From positions 1-36,915 of the forward strand of contig JAJYCW010000026.1 in assembly GCA_021777995.1 (NCBI GenBank): a stretch of 36,915 nt of DNA, in the 5' to 3' direction. Numbering within the stretch: the first letter of the stretch is position 1; each line of letters opens with the position of its first letter. The position numbers were made by a program, and so were the translations under genes. Below are positions 1-8,303 of this stretch, piece by piece. The notes under the pieces are model-generated. The model saw only the letters and a program-made list of their open reading frames with translations. It made no database searches and had not been told where the DNA came from. This DNA comes from a bacterium (lineage in GTDB: Bacteria > Armatimonadota > Chthonomonadetes > Chthonomonadales > Chthonomonadaceae).

Positions 1-420
1 TTCCGATCTGGCAAACCTGGTACGAGGGCAATGGGCAGTTTTGCGCTCGTAGACCGCGAGGGCAGAGCAACGGCGTTAGAGATGGGCTTACCGCCTGTCG
101 TTAACGAGTCGGCGAATTCCCTTCTTGCTACAGTGAGGTTGGCCACCGGCGGCGCGCTAAATGTGCGGTTTAGCGAGAGTGAACTGGCGTTCTGGCTGAG
201 CGGCACGGCAGAACACGAACGACTGCAGCTTATCTTCCAGTGGGTTCCAAGCCGTAGCGCCATAGAGCGAGTAGAACCCCACGAACTTCGATACAAGTAT
301 CGGGATTTCGAGTACCATGTGCATCTGGTCAACGGTGAAGCTGCTGCAACGAAATCTGGCGTAGTGATCACTACAGGCAGCAAAGGGCCACTCGTCTTTC
401 GAATGGCCCAATTGATGTAG
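1..420 (+). CDS. C-terminal part of an unidentified protein
   Basis: The reading frame is open to the left edge, so this is probably the tail of a larger gene; the ATG at 31 is only the first internal Met. About 130-139 residues are visible. They alternate short hydrophobic and polar stretches (for example RLQLIFQWVPS and YRDFEYHVHLVNG), which suggests a beta-sandwich domain, such as those that end many secreted glycosidases. No catalytic motif, signal peptide or membrane segment is visible. The gene converges on the metallophosphoesterase at 635-1777, with a perfect palindrome between them. The first nine bases match a sequencing adapter end, so the first three codons may not be genomic. I do not recognise the family. 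Confidence 0.5.
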   Translation, partial: FRSGKPGTRAMGSFALVDREGRATALEMGLPPVVNESANSLLATVRLATGGALNVRFSESELAFWLSGTAEHERLQLIFQWVPSRSAIERVEPHELRYKYRDFEYHVHLVNGEAAATKSGVVITTGSKGPLVFRMAQLM

Positions 421-563
421 GCGCCCCAAGGATTTCCTGCGGCAGGCGCTTGTCCTACGGTCGCCACCTGCCAGAATTAGAAATCGTGTGATTTATAGAC
501 TTGCATTATGGCCAGATGGGGTGGTTGTGGGCGTTGCATCTGGACGCACCTTCACCGCACTTA

Positions 564-595
564 CAACCCTTTCAGCGGTACCGCTGAAAGGGTTG
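564..595. terminator. Perfect 32 bp palindrome between convergent genes
   Basis: The arms CAACCCTTTCAGCGGT and ACCGCTGAAAGGGTTG are exact reverse complements with no spacer, centred on GGTACC. As RNA this gives a 14 bp stem with a 4-base loop on either strand. It lies about 145 bases after the gene ending at 420 and 40 bases after the minus-strand gene ending at 635. A bidirectional transcription terminator is the simplest reading, but neither side has a T-tract. A protein-binding site or cruciform is the alternative. Confidence 0.5.
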
Positions 596-634
596 AAGCC
601 ACTGCAAGGGTTTCGCTGTGTGCCTGCCCAAGAT

Positions 635-1777
635 TTAGTGGCCGGCCATCGGTTCTGCTTTGGGGCGAAGCGATACTACCACCGCGACACCTGGTGGTAC
701 CGTGAGCTGTGCACCAATACGGCCATGTTCTACGCCTGCCTCAAGGTGCGCGGGTATGCTGGCAGTAAGCCGTTTTCCCTTCCACGTCGCCTGCACTAGC
801 GATGAGGCGGGAGTGAGGTCTCCCTTGTCAAATTCCAATAGAACCGGCACCGCGCTGGCGTTATAGTTGCATACAAGCGCTGACTGCCACTCGTTGGGCT
901 CCTTTGGGCCAATTGCAACTGAAAGTCGCCACGGCTGTAGCACTGCCGTTTTTACTTGTGCACCGTCTACGGTTACCAGCATGTAGTGTAGGAAACCGCC
1001 ATGCTCGGGCGTGGTATCCATCGGGGCGCCGGCGCCGCCAGTTACCACATAATGTACTCCATTGTGAACAGACGCAAAATAGAGGTGCTCATGGCCGCTG
1101 AAAACGTAGGCGACGTGGTAACGGGAGAAAAGCTCCTGCAGCGCCTTGCGCATGACCCCATTCTTGAGGGCGTCCTCCGGAACAAGCGGATAGAGCGGAT
1201 GGTGCATGAATACAAATATGTGCGTGGCACGGCTGTTTGTGGCGAGATCGTGGCGAAGCCAGTTTAACTGCGTTGTGCTGAAGCCGCCATCCGCACCTAT
1301 CTCCTCGGTATCAAGCGCAATGAAGTGACAGTTACCATAATTGAACGAGCCATACAAGGAGCCCATCTGCTGCTTGTAGACAGATTGCAAGGCAGGCCGA
1401 TTGTAGATCTCGTGGTTACCCGGTACGTTAAATATGGGTGTTTTCGCACGGCGCGCCGCCACGAGAAAATGCTGATATTCTCTAGTAGCCTCGCCCGGTG
1501 TATCGGTGAAGCCATATATTGTGTCGCCTGTCCATAGCGTAAACGCAGGATGTATTAGGCTGATTTCTTTAAAAATACGTGTGGCGACAGGAGGCATGGG
1601 TACACTGCGACCCGCCGCTCGATTATCGCCGGATACTACAAAGTAAAAACGACCTGGGTCTTTTGGCGCCGTGAGTTCTGCACCCGTGCGCAGGGGCACC
1701 AGACTTTTGGGCAGCGGCGACGCCAGTAACGGAAGCGAGAGGGTAACCAATGCAACCAGGATGCCTGCACCCTTCAA
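635..1777 (-). CDS. Secreted calcineurin-like metallophosphoesterase
   Basis: Predicted two-metal phosphohydrolase of 380 residues, exported to the periplasm or outside. Residues 1-20 form a Sec signal peptide (Lys2, then a hydrophobic core). The metallophosphoesterase motifs appear in order: SGDNR (Asp51), WTGDTIYG (Asp85), GNHE (120-123), MHHPLYP (His192-His193) and SGHEH (His229, His231). The first motif is GDNR rather than the classical DxH, a variant I associate with secreted members. Residues from about 275 to 380 form an extra beta-rich domain. The start is TTG, chosen because AAGGAG sits 8 bases upstream and gives the signal peptide. The substrate cannot be read from sequence. It follows the lptD-like gene on the same strand after about 125 bases, so it may have its own promoter. 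Confidence 0.88.
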   Translation of the reverse strand: MKGAGILVALVTLSLPLLASPLPKSLVPLRTGAELTAPKDPGRFYFVVSGDNRAAGRSVPMPPVATRIFKEISLIHPAFTLWTGDTIYGFTDTPGEATREYQHFLVAARRAKTPIFNVPGNHEIYNRPALQSVYKQQMGSLYGSFNYGNCHFIALDTEEIGADGGFSTTQLNWLRHDLATNSRATHIFVFMHHPLYPLVPEDALKNGVMRKALQELFSRYHVAYVFSGHEHLYFASVHNGVHYVVTGGAGAPMDTTPEHGGFLHYMLVTVDGAQVKTAVLQPWRLSVAIGPKEPNEWQSALVCNYNASAVPVLLEFDKGDLTPASSLVQATWKGKRLTASIPAHLEAGVEHGRIGAQLTVPPGVAVVVSLRPKAEPMAGH

Positions 1778-1901
1778 TGAAGTGTCTCCTTAATTTTGGT
1801 GAAATGCAGCAGTCAACGATTATCATGTTGTTCGCAGCCTGTAATTCATCCTGCCGGCACCACAAAAATTAATAGAACGTTAACAATTTACGTTTCAACA
1901 A

Positions 1902-3599
1902 TTAACGCTTGACGCTTTCTGGAATTGGCAACTGTCGTTCTCGAGCCGCAGTTGGAGGAAGGAGGTTGAAGATTAAATTAATCTGTTTACTGCGCAAGCG
2001 GTAGGAGATACCTACCTGCATACAGTCAAAATTGCGAAGTACTGCGAGTTCACCGTCATATGCGCGAGAGTGATCGAGATCAATAAACGACTGGATTCCA
2101 AATGCCCATGGACCTCCGACCTGGTACATAAGGCGCAGGTCATTTCTCACGTCCCTTCGGTCAAATAAGAATGGTGTGCGGCCGGCAGCACTCAGATATC
2201 GATACGCCGCGGCGAAACGAGATGTGCGTGTTGGGACGTAGTCAATCTCCGCCTCCGGCGACAGAATGTTGTAGATGCTGCCGGTGGTATACATGTTCAG
2301 CCATCCGGTGGCCGCGACCCGAAAGGATATACGGCGACCGATGAGGAAGGGTTGACTGGCAGCACGCAGTCGCAAGGCAAGTCTTCCCGCCTGTGCGCCG
2401 GTTGGGTCCTCTCGAAGGTATCCGAACGAAGCACGGGCATTCAGCAGAAGGGGCGCACCAGGTATGCGCTGCAGAGCACCTTCCGCGCTACCTAGTATGC
2501 GGGTATCTGGCGGTGCGGAGGCAGGTGGGTTGTGACCCAGGATGTTGGAAACCCTGATACCCACTTCTGGAAACCTTGAGATTACCAGGTTGTTGTAGCT
2601 GCGGTTATAGACATATTCTCTGTTCTGTATGAGGGCATAGGCCGTAGTGCGTGGTGAGAACTGTAAATTGAAGTCGTTGGCAGCATAGTCGGAGTAGATG
2701 GGAGGGTTTAGCTCACTCATGGTAGAGCGAAGCGGGTTGTTTGCCCCATATAACAGGTCGCTGGGTGGAGCGATATCCTTAGCGGTTCCCGCGATGTCCT
2801 GCTCATACGATATATCACCCGTGGGAAGATGCCTGAAATTGAGCCTCAAATTGAGGTCCAGGTTCTGGTGCTGGTTCAGTATGGGCGTACGATGAACCTG
2901 CACGAATATACCATCAGTGGTGTTGTAACCAGGCAACGGGGTGGGCGCGCCTCCCCCTGAGTGCAACGAGATCTTGTAGGAAGGAAGCGTAATGAGGCGG
3001 GTACTACCAGCATAAAACGTGACGTCACGCGCTAAGATCACCTTACCAGGAGTAACAGTGAGAGTGTGCGCCTTTACGAGGTAGTCTGGATGCGCGTGGA
3101 TACAGGTGGTGAAGGTTCCGTCGAACAGCTCGTAGGACCCATCTGCTTTTGCGGTAATCTTCTTTCCGCGCATGCGGAAATAGTCAGTTTCAACAATTGC
3201 ATTATCTACCGAACCTTCCCGGGTCTTCACATTGTAAACCATATGATCGCCGAGAAAAGTACCTTCACTCCGCTGTATTCGCACAGGGCCAACCGAAGTA
3301 GCGATGCCAGTGACTGCGTTGTAGGCAAAATCCGGTGTTGTTAGAGTGGTTATGCTGTTATCTGTTGGATCGGTAAATTCAACCACAACGTTACCGGTAG
3401 CAGTTACGCTGCCGGTCACCAGATCCTGGTGGAGATGAGAGGCGTGTTCTACAACTATTTCCGCTCGTGGTGCAGCTGTTTCCGTAGGTGTGGATTTCGC
3501 GGGTTGTGCTGTACATAAAGACGGTGAGGTAAGGATAGCTAGCGCGGAAAGTGATAGCACTGCGCACATCCGTCCGCCCGGGCGGTTGAGTCTAATCAT
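1902..3599 (-). CDS. LptD/OstA-like outer-membrane assembly protein
   Basis: 565 residues with a signal peptide (Arg-rich start, hydrophobic core at about 12-29, Ala-Gln cleavage region). Residues about 45-200 look like the LptA/OstA-type beta-jellyroll (ASHLHQDLVTGSVTATGNV, then GTFLGDHMVYNVKTREG and YELFDGTFTTC). The rest alternates hydrophobic and polar residues with many aromatics, as in an outer-membrane beta-barrel, and ends near ISYRLRSKQINLIFNL. In the known family LptD places lipopolysaccharide in the outer membrane. This protein is shorter than the E. coli protein (about 780 residues), and whether this lineage makes classical LPS is unknown, so the exact cargo is inference. The ATG overlaps the ruvA stop as ATGA, with GGAGG just upstream, so translation is coupled. 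Confidence 0.75.
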   Translation of the reverse strand: MIRLNRPGGRMCAVLSLSALAILTSPSLCTAQPAKSTPTETAAPRAEIVVEHASHLHQDLVTGSVTATGNVVVEFTDPTDNSITTLTTPDFAYNAVTGIATSVGPVRIQRSEGTFLGDHMVYNVKTREGSVDNAIVETDYFRMRGKKITAKADGSYELFDGTFTTCIHAHPDYLVKAHTLTVTPGKVILARDVTFYAGSTRLITLPSYKISLHSGGGAPTPLPGYNTTDGIFVQVHRTPILNQHQNLDLNLRLNFRHLPTGDISYEQDIAGTAKDIAPPSDLLYGANNPLRSTMSELNPPIYSDYAANDFNLQFSPRTTAYALIQNREYVYNRSYNNLVISRFPEVGIRVSNILGHNPPASAPPDTRILGSAEGALQRIPGAPLLLNARASFGYLREDPTGAQAGRLALRLRAASQPFLIGRRISFRVAATGWLNMYTTGSIYNILSPEAEIDYVPTRTSRFAAAYRYLSAAGRTPFLFDRRDVRNDLRLMYQVGGPWAFGIQSFIDLDHSRAYDGELAVLRNFDCMQVGISYRLRSKQINLIFNLLPPTAARERQLPIPESVKR

Positions 3600-4225
3600 C
3601 TGCCTCCATCCGACAGAATTTTAATTGCTGCGTGAATGATATCGGCTGCTTTCAAGTTGGTGGTTTCACTCTGTGCAATTACACGTTCTGCGGCTCGCCG
3701 AGCGTCCAGTCGTGCAAATCCCAGGCTAACCAGCGCCTCCACAGCGTCCTCAAATTCGGTGCCATTCGCATGCGACTGTGACTGTACCGTAGTGACCGAT
3801 GCGACCCGCGACTCGATGGCTATGGCCGCGAGTTTGTCACCAATTTCCAGGCAGATACGTTGTGCTAATCGCGGTCCGACACCGGGCGCCAGTGCTACTG
3901 TTTTCGTGTCATTAGCGGCTACCGCCCGAGCCAACTCGTCGACGGACAGAGTGGAAAGAAGTGCAAGAGCCACTCTCGGTCCTACGCCAGATGCCGAGAT
4001 GAGCAGCTTGAATGCAAGTAGTTCCTGCACTGTGCCGAATCCGTACAAGGATAGGTCGTCTTCTCGCACCACCAGGTGCGTGTGCAGGATTACAGGCATA
4101 CCGACGTCTGGCGTTTTTGCCGTCACGGAGGCGACTACGTTCACCATATACCCAACGCCAGCAACGTCCAGTACTACGATACCCGGTTCTATTCGTGCCA
4201 CTTTACCGCTTAGCTGGGCAATCAT
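3596..4225 (-). CDS. ruvA: Holliday junction branch migration protein RuvA
   Basis: 209 residues, the normal family length. RuvA tetramers bind four-way DNA junctions and load the RuvB motor in homologous recombination repair. The N-terminal OB fold (MIAQLSGKVARIEPGIVVLD, 1-64) is followed by two helix-hairpin-helix motifs, SGVGPRVALALLS and PGVGPRLAQRICLEIGDKL, and after an acidic linker by the RuvB-contacting domain III (EDAVEALVSLGFARLDARRA). ruvB and ruvC are not in this window. The start ATG lies 7 bases after the hisG stop with no clear Shine-Dalgarno site, so translation probably depends on read-through from hisG. The stop overlaps the next start as ATGA. Confidence 0.96.
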   Translation of the reverse strand: MIAQLSGKVARIEPGIVVLDVAGVGYMVNVVASVTAKTPDVGMPVILHTHLVVREDDLSLYGFGTVQELLAFKLLISASGVGPRVALALLSTLSVDELARAVAANDTKTVALAPGVGPRLAQRICLEIGDKLAAIAIESRVASVTTVQSQSHANGTEFEDAVEALVSLGFARLDARRAAERVIAQSETTNLKAADIIHAAIKILSDGGR

Positions 4226-4232
4226 CTTGAGG

Positions 4233-5111
4233 TTAGTAGACCACTTTGTTCAGCGGGTATTCCACGATACCCTCTGCACCACCGCGCTTTAGCTTTGGCA
4301 GCAGATCGCGCACGGTATGTTCTGCTACAATGATCTCCAACGCAACCCAATCACCGTTAGCCAACGGTGAGATTGTCGGTGTCTTAAGCGCGGGCAGCAG
4401 GGTGTTGATCGCCTCCAAATCTCGGCGTGCTACATTCATTTTGAGACCAACAAGCTGTTCGGCATTGAGGGCTCCCTGCAGCAGCATCGCGAGGTTTTCT
4501 ATTTTGGCGCGCTTCCAATCATCCTGCCATGCCGTACGATTTACCACAAGGCGCGTAGTAGAGGTGAGCAGTGTGTCGATGATTTTAAGATCGTGTGCTC
4601 TTAGGCTGCTGCCGGTTTCCGTGTTTACGACTATAGCGTCGGCTAGTTCCGGAACCTTTACTTCACAAGCGCCCCAAGAAAATTCAACTTGTGCGGTTAC
4701 GCCGTGTTTTTCCAGGTATCGTTGGGTAAGCCGCACATATTCCGTTGCGATGCGTTTGCCCTGCAAGTTTTTCGCAGTTGAGATTTCAGAACCGTTCTTC
4801 GCCGCCAGTACAATCCGTATCGGGTTGTGAGTGGCCTTTGAATATGCCAACTCGGCTACCTCGTGAACGTCCGAGCCATTGTCCTCAATCCAGTCCTTGC
4901 CCGTTAGTCCAGCGTCAAGGATGCCCTGCTCGATGTAACGTGGAATCTCCTGCGGCCGGATTAGAAGCGGTTCAATTTCGGTATCATTTACTATTGGGTG
5001 GTAGGAGCGACCGCTACTCATTCTAAATTCGTACCCAGCCTTTTTGAAGAGTGCAAATGTCGCCTCTTGAAGACTACCTTTAGGAATGCCAATGCGTAGA
5101 ACCTGGTTCAC
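4233..5111 (-). CDS. hisG: ATP phosphoribosyltransferase, long form
   Basis: HisG catalyses the first step of histidine synthesis, ATP plus PRPP to phosphoribosyl-ATP, in the cytoplasm. The 292 residues match the long type, which carries its own C-terminal histidine-sensing ACT-like domain (about 215-292, ending EGIVEYPLNKVVY) and needs no HisZ. Visible family segments are RIGIPKGSLQEATFALFKKAGY, with a nearby DAGLTGKDWIED, and the PRPP-loop region around ETGSSLRAHDLKIID. The start is GTG with AGAGG 7 bases upstream. It leads the minus-strand group hisG-ruvA-lptD-like. No other his genes are present here, so the pathway is scattered in this genome. Confidence 0.96.
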   Translation of the reverse strand: MNQVLRIGIPKGSLQEATFALFKKAGYEFRMSSGRSYHPIVNDTEIEPLLIRPQEIPRYIEQGILDAGLTGKDWIEDNGSDVHEVAELAYSKATHNPIRIVLAAKNGSEISTAKNLQGKRIATEYVRLTQRYLEKHGVTAQVEFSWGACEVKVPELADAIVVNTETGSSLRAHDLKIIDTLLTSTTRLVVNRTAWQDDWKRAKIENLAMLLQGALNAEQLVGLKMNVARRDLEAINTLLPALKTPTISPLANGDWVALEIIVAEHTVRDLLPKLKRGGAEGIVEYPLNKVVY

Positions 5112-5123
5112 TATACTGCCTCT

Positions 5124-5160
5124 CGGGGTAAAATTGACATATACAACGCATTATACCCCG
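5124..5160. promoter_or_regulatory. Inverted repeat and -10 box in the hisG/yvcK divergent region
   Basis: CGGGGTA at 5124-5130 and TACCCCG at 5154-5160 form an inverted repeat with a 23 base gap. On the minus strand a TATAAT lies at 5150-5155, inside the distal arm and about 40 bases upstream of the hisG GTG. No good -35 box accompanies it. The arrangement would suit an operator covering the hisG promoter, but no regulator can be named. Confidence 0.3.
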
Positions 5161-5187
5161 GGGTTAATGATTGGCTGCCGGGGGAAA

Positions 5188-5204
5188 GCCGAGCTTAGCT
5201 CGGC
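5188..5204 (+). promoter_or_regulatory. Small stem-loop in the yvcK leader
   Basis: GCCGAGC-TTA-GCTCGGC forms a 7 bp stem with a 3-base loop, ending 9 bases before the AGGA Shine-Dalgarno site of yvcK. It could modulate translation initiation or protect the transcript start. No T-run follows, so it is unlikely to be a terminator. Confidence 0.35.
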
Positions 5205-5225
5205 AGGAAAAACAGGACTCCACGC

Positions 5226-6581
5226 TTGGTAAAACTGCGCAGGCATCTTTTGTGGCTGCATCCCGGCATGCACGTTAAGCGCTGGGTTGCTCTTGCGTGC
5301 GTTGGTTTTCTGATGTTTATGATTGGCACCGGTGTGATTATTCAGGCACACCACGGTACACCGCCTCTGTCCGTCCGGGTAGCACAATGGATCATCCTCC
5401 ACCTTCACGCAGGCATTCATCCCGGAACCTTTGGGCTAGTACTCACACTTTTGGGTGCCGCCCTCGCGCTCATTGGTATGGGCAAGTTAATCCTCTCGCT
5501 TACCTCGGCCATTGAGCCGGAGATGCGTGCAGGAGGATTGGTGGATCTCATCTACCGCCAGCGCAGATTGTCGATGGGCTATAAGATTGTGGTTATTGGC
5601 GGTGGCACGGGCCTGTCTACGATGCTGCGGGGCCTCAAGCGTCACACATCCAACATAACTGCTATTGTTACCGTCGCAGATGACGGGGGATCTTCGGGCA
5701 AGATTCGTAAACAGCTTGGCATTCTTCCTCCTGGTGATATCCGCAATTGCCTAGTTGCTCTGGCAGACTCTGAAACGCAGATGACCGAGCTGTTTCAGTA
5801 CAGATTTCGTAACAGTGTGCGGCCCGAGGATCTTGCTTCCCCGCGAGTTGGCTCCGAAGGCTACGGCGAGGGATTGCGCGATCATGCCTTTGGCAATCTA
5901 CTGATAGCTGCAATGTGCGCGATTAACAACGGGGATTTTGAACAGGCAGTACGCCAAACGAGCCGAGTTCTTAACGTAAGAGGGCGGGTGTTGCCTAGCA
6001 CTGTAACACCCGTGCATCTTCGCGGTGAGCTGGAAGATGGCTCCATGCTAGACGGAGAAACCCGAATCGCTGAGTCACCGCTCAAAATAAAGAGAGTCCG
6101 GCTCATGCCGATCAATCCTGAGGAACCGATTTGCCCGGTAGATGAGGCGCTGGATGCCATTGCCACAGCCGATGTTGTGGTGCTGGGACCTGGCAGCGTG
6201 TTCACCAGCATATTGCCGAACCTGCTTGTGCCCGGAATCGCTGAGGCGCTCATAAAATCGCGAGCGAAGAAGGTATATGTGTGCAATGTCATGACGCAGC
6301 CCGGAGAAACCGACGGTTTTTCCGCGGCAGATCATGTACGAGCTATTGAGGAACACACGCAGCATGGTGTTTTTCAGTTTGTGTTGGTAAATGTCGCGAC
6401 GCCCGACACCGCCCTACTTGAGAAATACCGCAAGACAGGATCTGTCCTCGTTGAGCCGGATCTCGAGCGCATACGTGCGCAGGGATACAGACCTCTTTCC
6501 GGCAATTTTATACATGAAACAGAAGTGGTACGTCACGATGCGGAGCAGCTCGCTACTGCAATAATAGGCATGTTGAACTAG
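5226..6581 (+). CDS. yvcK: YvcK/CofD-like UDP-GlcNAc-binding protein with membrane anchor
   Basis: 451 residues. Residues 1-115 contain two membrane spans (about 19-39 and 66-92), then the YvcK fold begins at 118 with YKIVVIGGGTGLS (125-131), followed by VADDGGSSGKIRKQLG, GDIRNCLVALAD and LRDHAFGNLLIAAM. In the known family YvcK binds UDP-N-acetylglucosamine and adjusts carbon flow to the cell wall, mainly under gluconeogenic growth; the membrane-anchored form occurs in several phyla. The TTG start is preferred: AGGA lies 8 bases upstream, and the LLWLHPGMHVKRW segment before the first span looks like a genuine part of the family. The usual Gram-positive neighbours (rapZ, whiA) are absent; it is divergent from hisG. 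Confidence 0.9.
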   Translation: MVKLRRHLLWLHPGMHVKRWVALACVGFLMFMIGTGVIIQAHHGTPPLSVRVAQWIILHLHAGIHPGTFGLVLTLLGAALALIGMGKLILSLTSAIEPEMRAGGLVDLIYRQRRLSMGYKIVVIGGGTGLSTMLRGLKRHTSNITAIVTVADDGGSSGKIRKQLGILPPGDIRNCLVALADSETQMTELFQYRFRNSVRPEDLASPRVGSEGYGEGLRDHAFGNLLIAAMCAINNGDFEQAVRQTSRVLNVRGRVLPSTVTPVHLRGELEDGSMLDGETRIAESPLKIKRVRLMPINPEEPICPVDEALDAIATADVVVLGPGSVFTSILPNLLVPGIAEALIKSRAKKVYVCNVMTQPGETDGFSAADHVRAIEEHTQHGVFQFVLVNVATPDTALLEKYRKTGSVLVEPDLERIRAQGYRPLSGNFIHETEVVRHDAEQLATAIIGMLN

Positions 6582-6763
6582 TGGGGTACAGACTTTTACG
6601 GTGAGTTTGAAGGCAAAATAGGCTGCCTGCGATCGTGGATTACGGTTGATTCCAGGGCTTTAGCCAAATCGCCTACCCCGTAAAATAACGTAACAGCTGC
6701 AAACTATAAGGCGTAATATGGCGTAGCGGCGTTGTATTAAGGTTTGAGGGGGGATGTTACAGC

Positions 6764-7186
6764 GTGCGTACCGTGCTTGCCATATGGTTGCTGATCATCA
6801 TGTGTACTGTATTTACCGTGAGTACGGAAGGTACTGCCTTCGGGGCGGTGCGGCTGAAATCCGCCGCACACTGCTGCATGAACATGACTCCTGGCAAGCG
6901 CTGCTGCATGTCGATGGGTGAGGGATGTAGTTGTTGTAAGGGCCATAGTTGTCACTGTGTTTCTACCAGCAAACACGAAGTGACATGCCGGTGTGCGGAG
7001 CACTTGCTTCCGAGAGGAAGCGGTAGTCCTGCTGTATTGCAAGGCGAGAGTGCCTGGGTAGCATTTGTTCCTAATACCTTCAGAATATTCGTGCCGGCAG
7101 TTGCATCCGTTCTGCCATTTGTATTTGGATACTCTTCAAGCTATTTTGTTCATTCTGTAACGCCTCTGGTGCCACCTCCTCGCTAG
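6764..7186 (+). CDS. Cys-rich exported or membrane protein, possible metal binder
   Basis: 140 residues, no family recognised. A hydrophobic N-terminus (residues 4-19) acts as signal peptide or anchor. Residues 37-77 contain eleven Cys in a compact pattern: [28 protein letters not shown], mixed with His and Met. A second hydrophobic stretch (about 107-123) and a PLVPPPR tail follow. Repeated CCM.M units suggest soft-metal binding (copper or similar), which is inference from composition only. The start is GTG with a strong GAGGGGGGA site upstream. It lies about 150 bases before a prepilin gene on the same strand, but that prepilin seems to have its own promoter, so a functional link is uncertain. 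Confidence 0.55.
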   Translation: MRTVLAIWLLIIMCTVFTVSTEGTAFGAVRLKSAAHCCMNMTPGKRCCMSMGEGCSCCKGHSCHCVSTSKHEVTCRCAEHLLPRGSGSPAVLQGESAWVAFVPNTFRIFVPAVASVLPFVFGYSSSYFVHSVTPLVPPPR

Positions 7187-7216
7187 GGTTTCTCGTGCGG
7201 TTTCAGGCCGCTTATG

Positions 7217-7247
7217 TTGACCGGTACCGATACACTTGCTCTATAAC
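7217..7247 (+). promoter_or_regulatory. Candidate promoter of the first prepilin gene
   Basis: TTGACC at 7217-7222 and TATAAC at 7242-7247 are separated by 19 bases, slightly long for a sigma-70 promoter. Transcription would start near 7254, 85 bases before the prepilin ATG. This argues against any translation start upstream of 7254. Confidence 0.35.
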
Positions 7248-7338
7248 GATGGCAAGGAGTAGGATCTTTCTGCCTGCCCGACTACGGTTCACGATGTCAA
7301 CACGAATACGAGTAGCATCCATCTCGAGGAGACATATT

Positions 7339-8082
7339 ATGCGAAGAGCATTTACGCTCATAGAGTTGCTTGTGGTTATAGCCATTATCGCAATCCTGGC
7401 AGCCATCCTTTTTCCTGTGTTCGCTATGGCGCGTGAAAAGGCGCGAGCGATCACATGTGTGTCCAATTGCCGCCAGATAGGACTTGCACTAACAATGTAT
7501 GTGCAGGATTATGACGAACGGTACCCACAGGAGCACCCTTCCACCAACAATCCGGTGGTTGATGACAGCCAGGGGCAGCTTGAAAATATTGATTACGGTT
7601 CCCCGTTTGATAAAATCCTGCCCTACACAGGATCAGACACAGATAAACAGTCACTGTATATCTGCCCGGACGATCCGGATCCCCACGGACAGGATATCCT
7701 GAACAGCAAGGGAGCGTGTATTAGCAATGGGCAGGCACCACCAGGCGGGCTCACCAGCTACGTATTAAATGCCTATTACCTGTTTGGCGCAACACTAAGC
7801 TCCATACCAGAGCCGGCACAGTCGGTTTACATTGCTGAACGACGGAGTGACGGTAACGCTGCTACTGATTTCTGTGATGTACATTTTCATCCCTGGCTTG
7901 GTGAGGTTCTACCACGCCGCAGCCCAGTGGATACGGTTAATCCCGTGGCAATCGACGCATACAGGCATTCTGGCGGCAGTAACTTTGTCTTTGCGGACGG
8001 GCATGCAAAATGGCAGCGCTTTTCTCAGGTCGTTGCGCCATTTACAGACCATTTGATCTATGGCGAATTCCAGGCCTTTTAG
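7339..8082 (+). CDS. Prepilin-like protein, DUF1559 type (copy 1)
   Basis: 247 residues. The start ATG at 7339 has GAGGAGA 6 bases upstream and gives the short basic leader MRRA before the class III prepilin site and helix [17 protein letters not shown]; longer in-frame starts lack such a site. The segment [20 protein letters not shown], then [11 protein letters not shown], and the C-terminal [11 protein letters not shown] are hallmarks of the large Armatimonadota/Planctomycetes pseudopilin families. Such proteins are processed by a PilD-type peptidase, held in the inner membrane by the N-terminal helix and exposed outward; what they assemble into is mostly unknown. Three paralogues occur in this window. 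A stem-loop follows the stop. Confidence 0.85.
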   Translation: MRRAFTLIELLVVIAIIAILAAILFPVFAMAREKARAITCVSNCRQIGLALTMYVQDYDERYPQEHPSTNNPVVDDSQGQLENIDYGSPFDKILPYTGSDTDKQSLYICPDDPDPHGQDILNSKGACISNGQAPPGGLTSYVLNAYYLFGATLSSIPEPAQSVYIAERRSDGNAATDFCDVHFHPWLGEVLPRRSPVDTVNPVAIDAYRHSGGSNFVFADGHAKWQRFSQVVAPFTDHLIYGEFQAF

Positions 8083-8089
8083 GTCTATG

Positions 8090-8122
8090 GCTACCTGCGC
8101 GGCTATGAGCAGCGCAGGTAGC
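8090..8122 (+). terminator. Stem-loop after prepilin copy 1
   Basis: GCTACCTGCGC (8090-8100) pairs perfectly with GCGCAGGTAGC (8112-8122) around an 11-base loop, starting 8 bases after the stop codon. No T-run follows, so it may be a weak terminator or a 3' end stabiliser. Confidence 0.5.
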
Positions 8123-8220
8123 TACTGGTGACTGATTGCCTTTACCAGAGTGCGATAAGATTTACCGTGACTTGCTGAGTGTTAGCCAACTAGAACTTCC
8201 GCCGGAAATATTCGATTCAT

Positions 8221-8240
8221 GCATTTTATTTATTAAATGC
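8221..8240 (+). promoter_or_regulatory. AT-rich dyad upstream of the cytochrome c gene
   Basis: GCATTT at 8221-8226 and AAATGC at 8235-8240 form an inverted repeat with an 8-base AT-only gap, about 64 bases before the cytochrome c start. It could be an operator; no clear -35/-10 pair could be assigned around it. Confidence 0.25.
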
Positions 8241-8303
8241 AATACTAGCATGGGCAAAGTGACAACTTCCCATGTAAACAGTGTTTAGAACCGGAGGATA
8301 CGC

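Noticed and set aside
3636-4292. A 218-codon plus-strand frame opposite ruvA
   Set aside because: It is the antisense shadow of ruvA and is dominated by Ser, Ala, Arg and Thr, as expected from reverse reading; ruvA itself has clear family motifs.
4246-4830. A 194-codon plus-strand frame opposite hisG
   Set aside because: Antisense shadow of hisG; low-complexity Ser/Arg composition and no initiation site.
6583-6685. Nested inverted repeats GGGGTA/TACCCC and TTTTACGG/CCGTAAAA after yvcK as a riboswitch
   Set aside because: The arms are short and about 80 bases apart, and no known riboswitch core was recognised; not enough to call.
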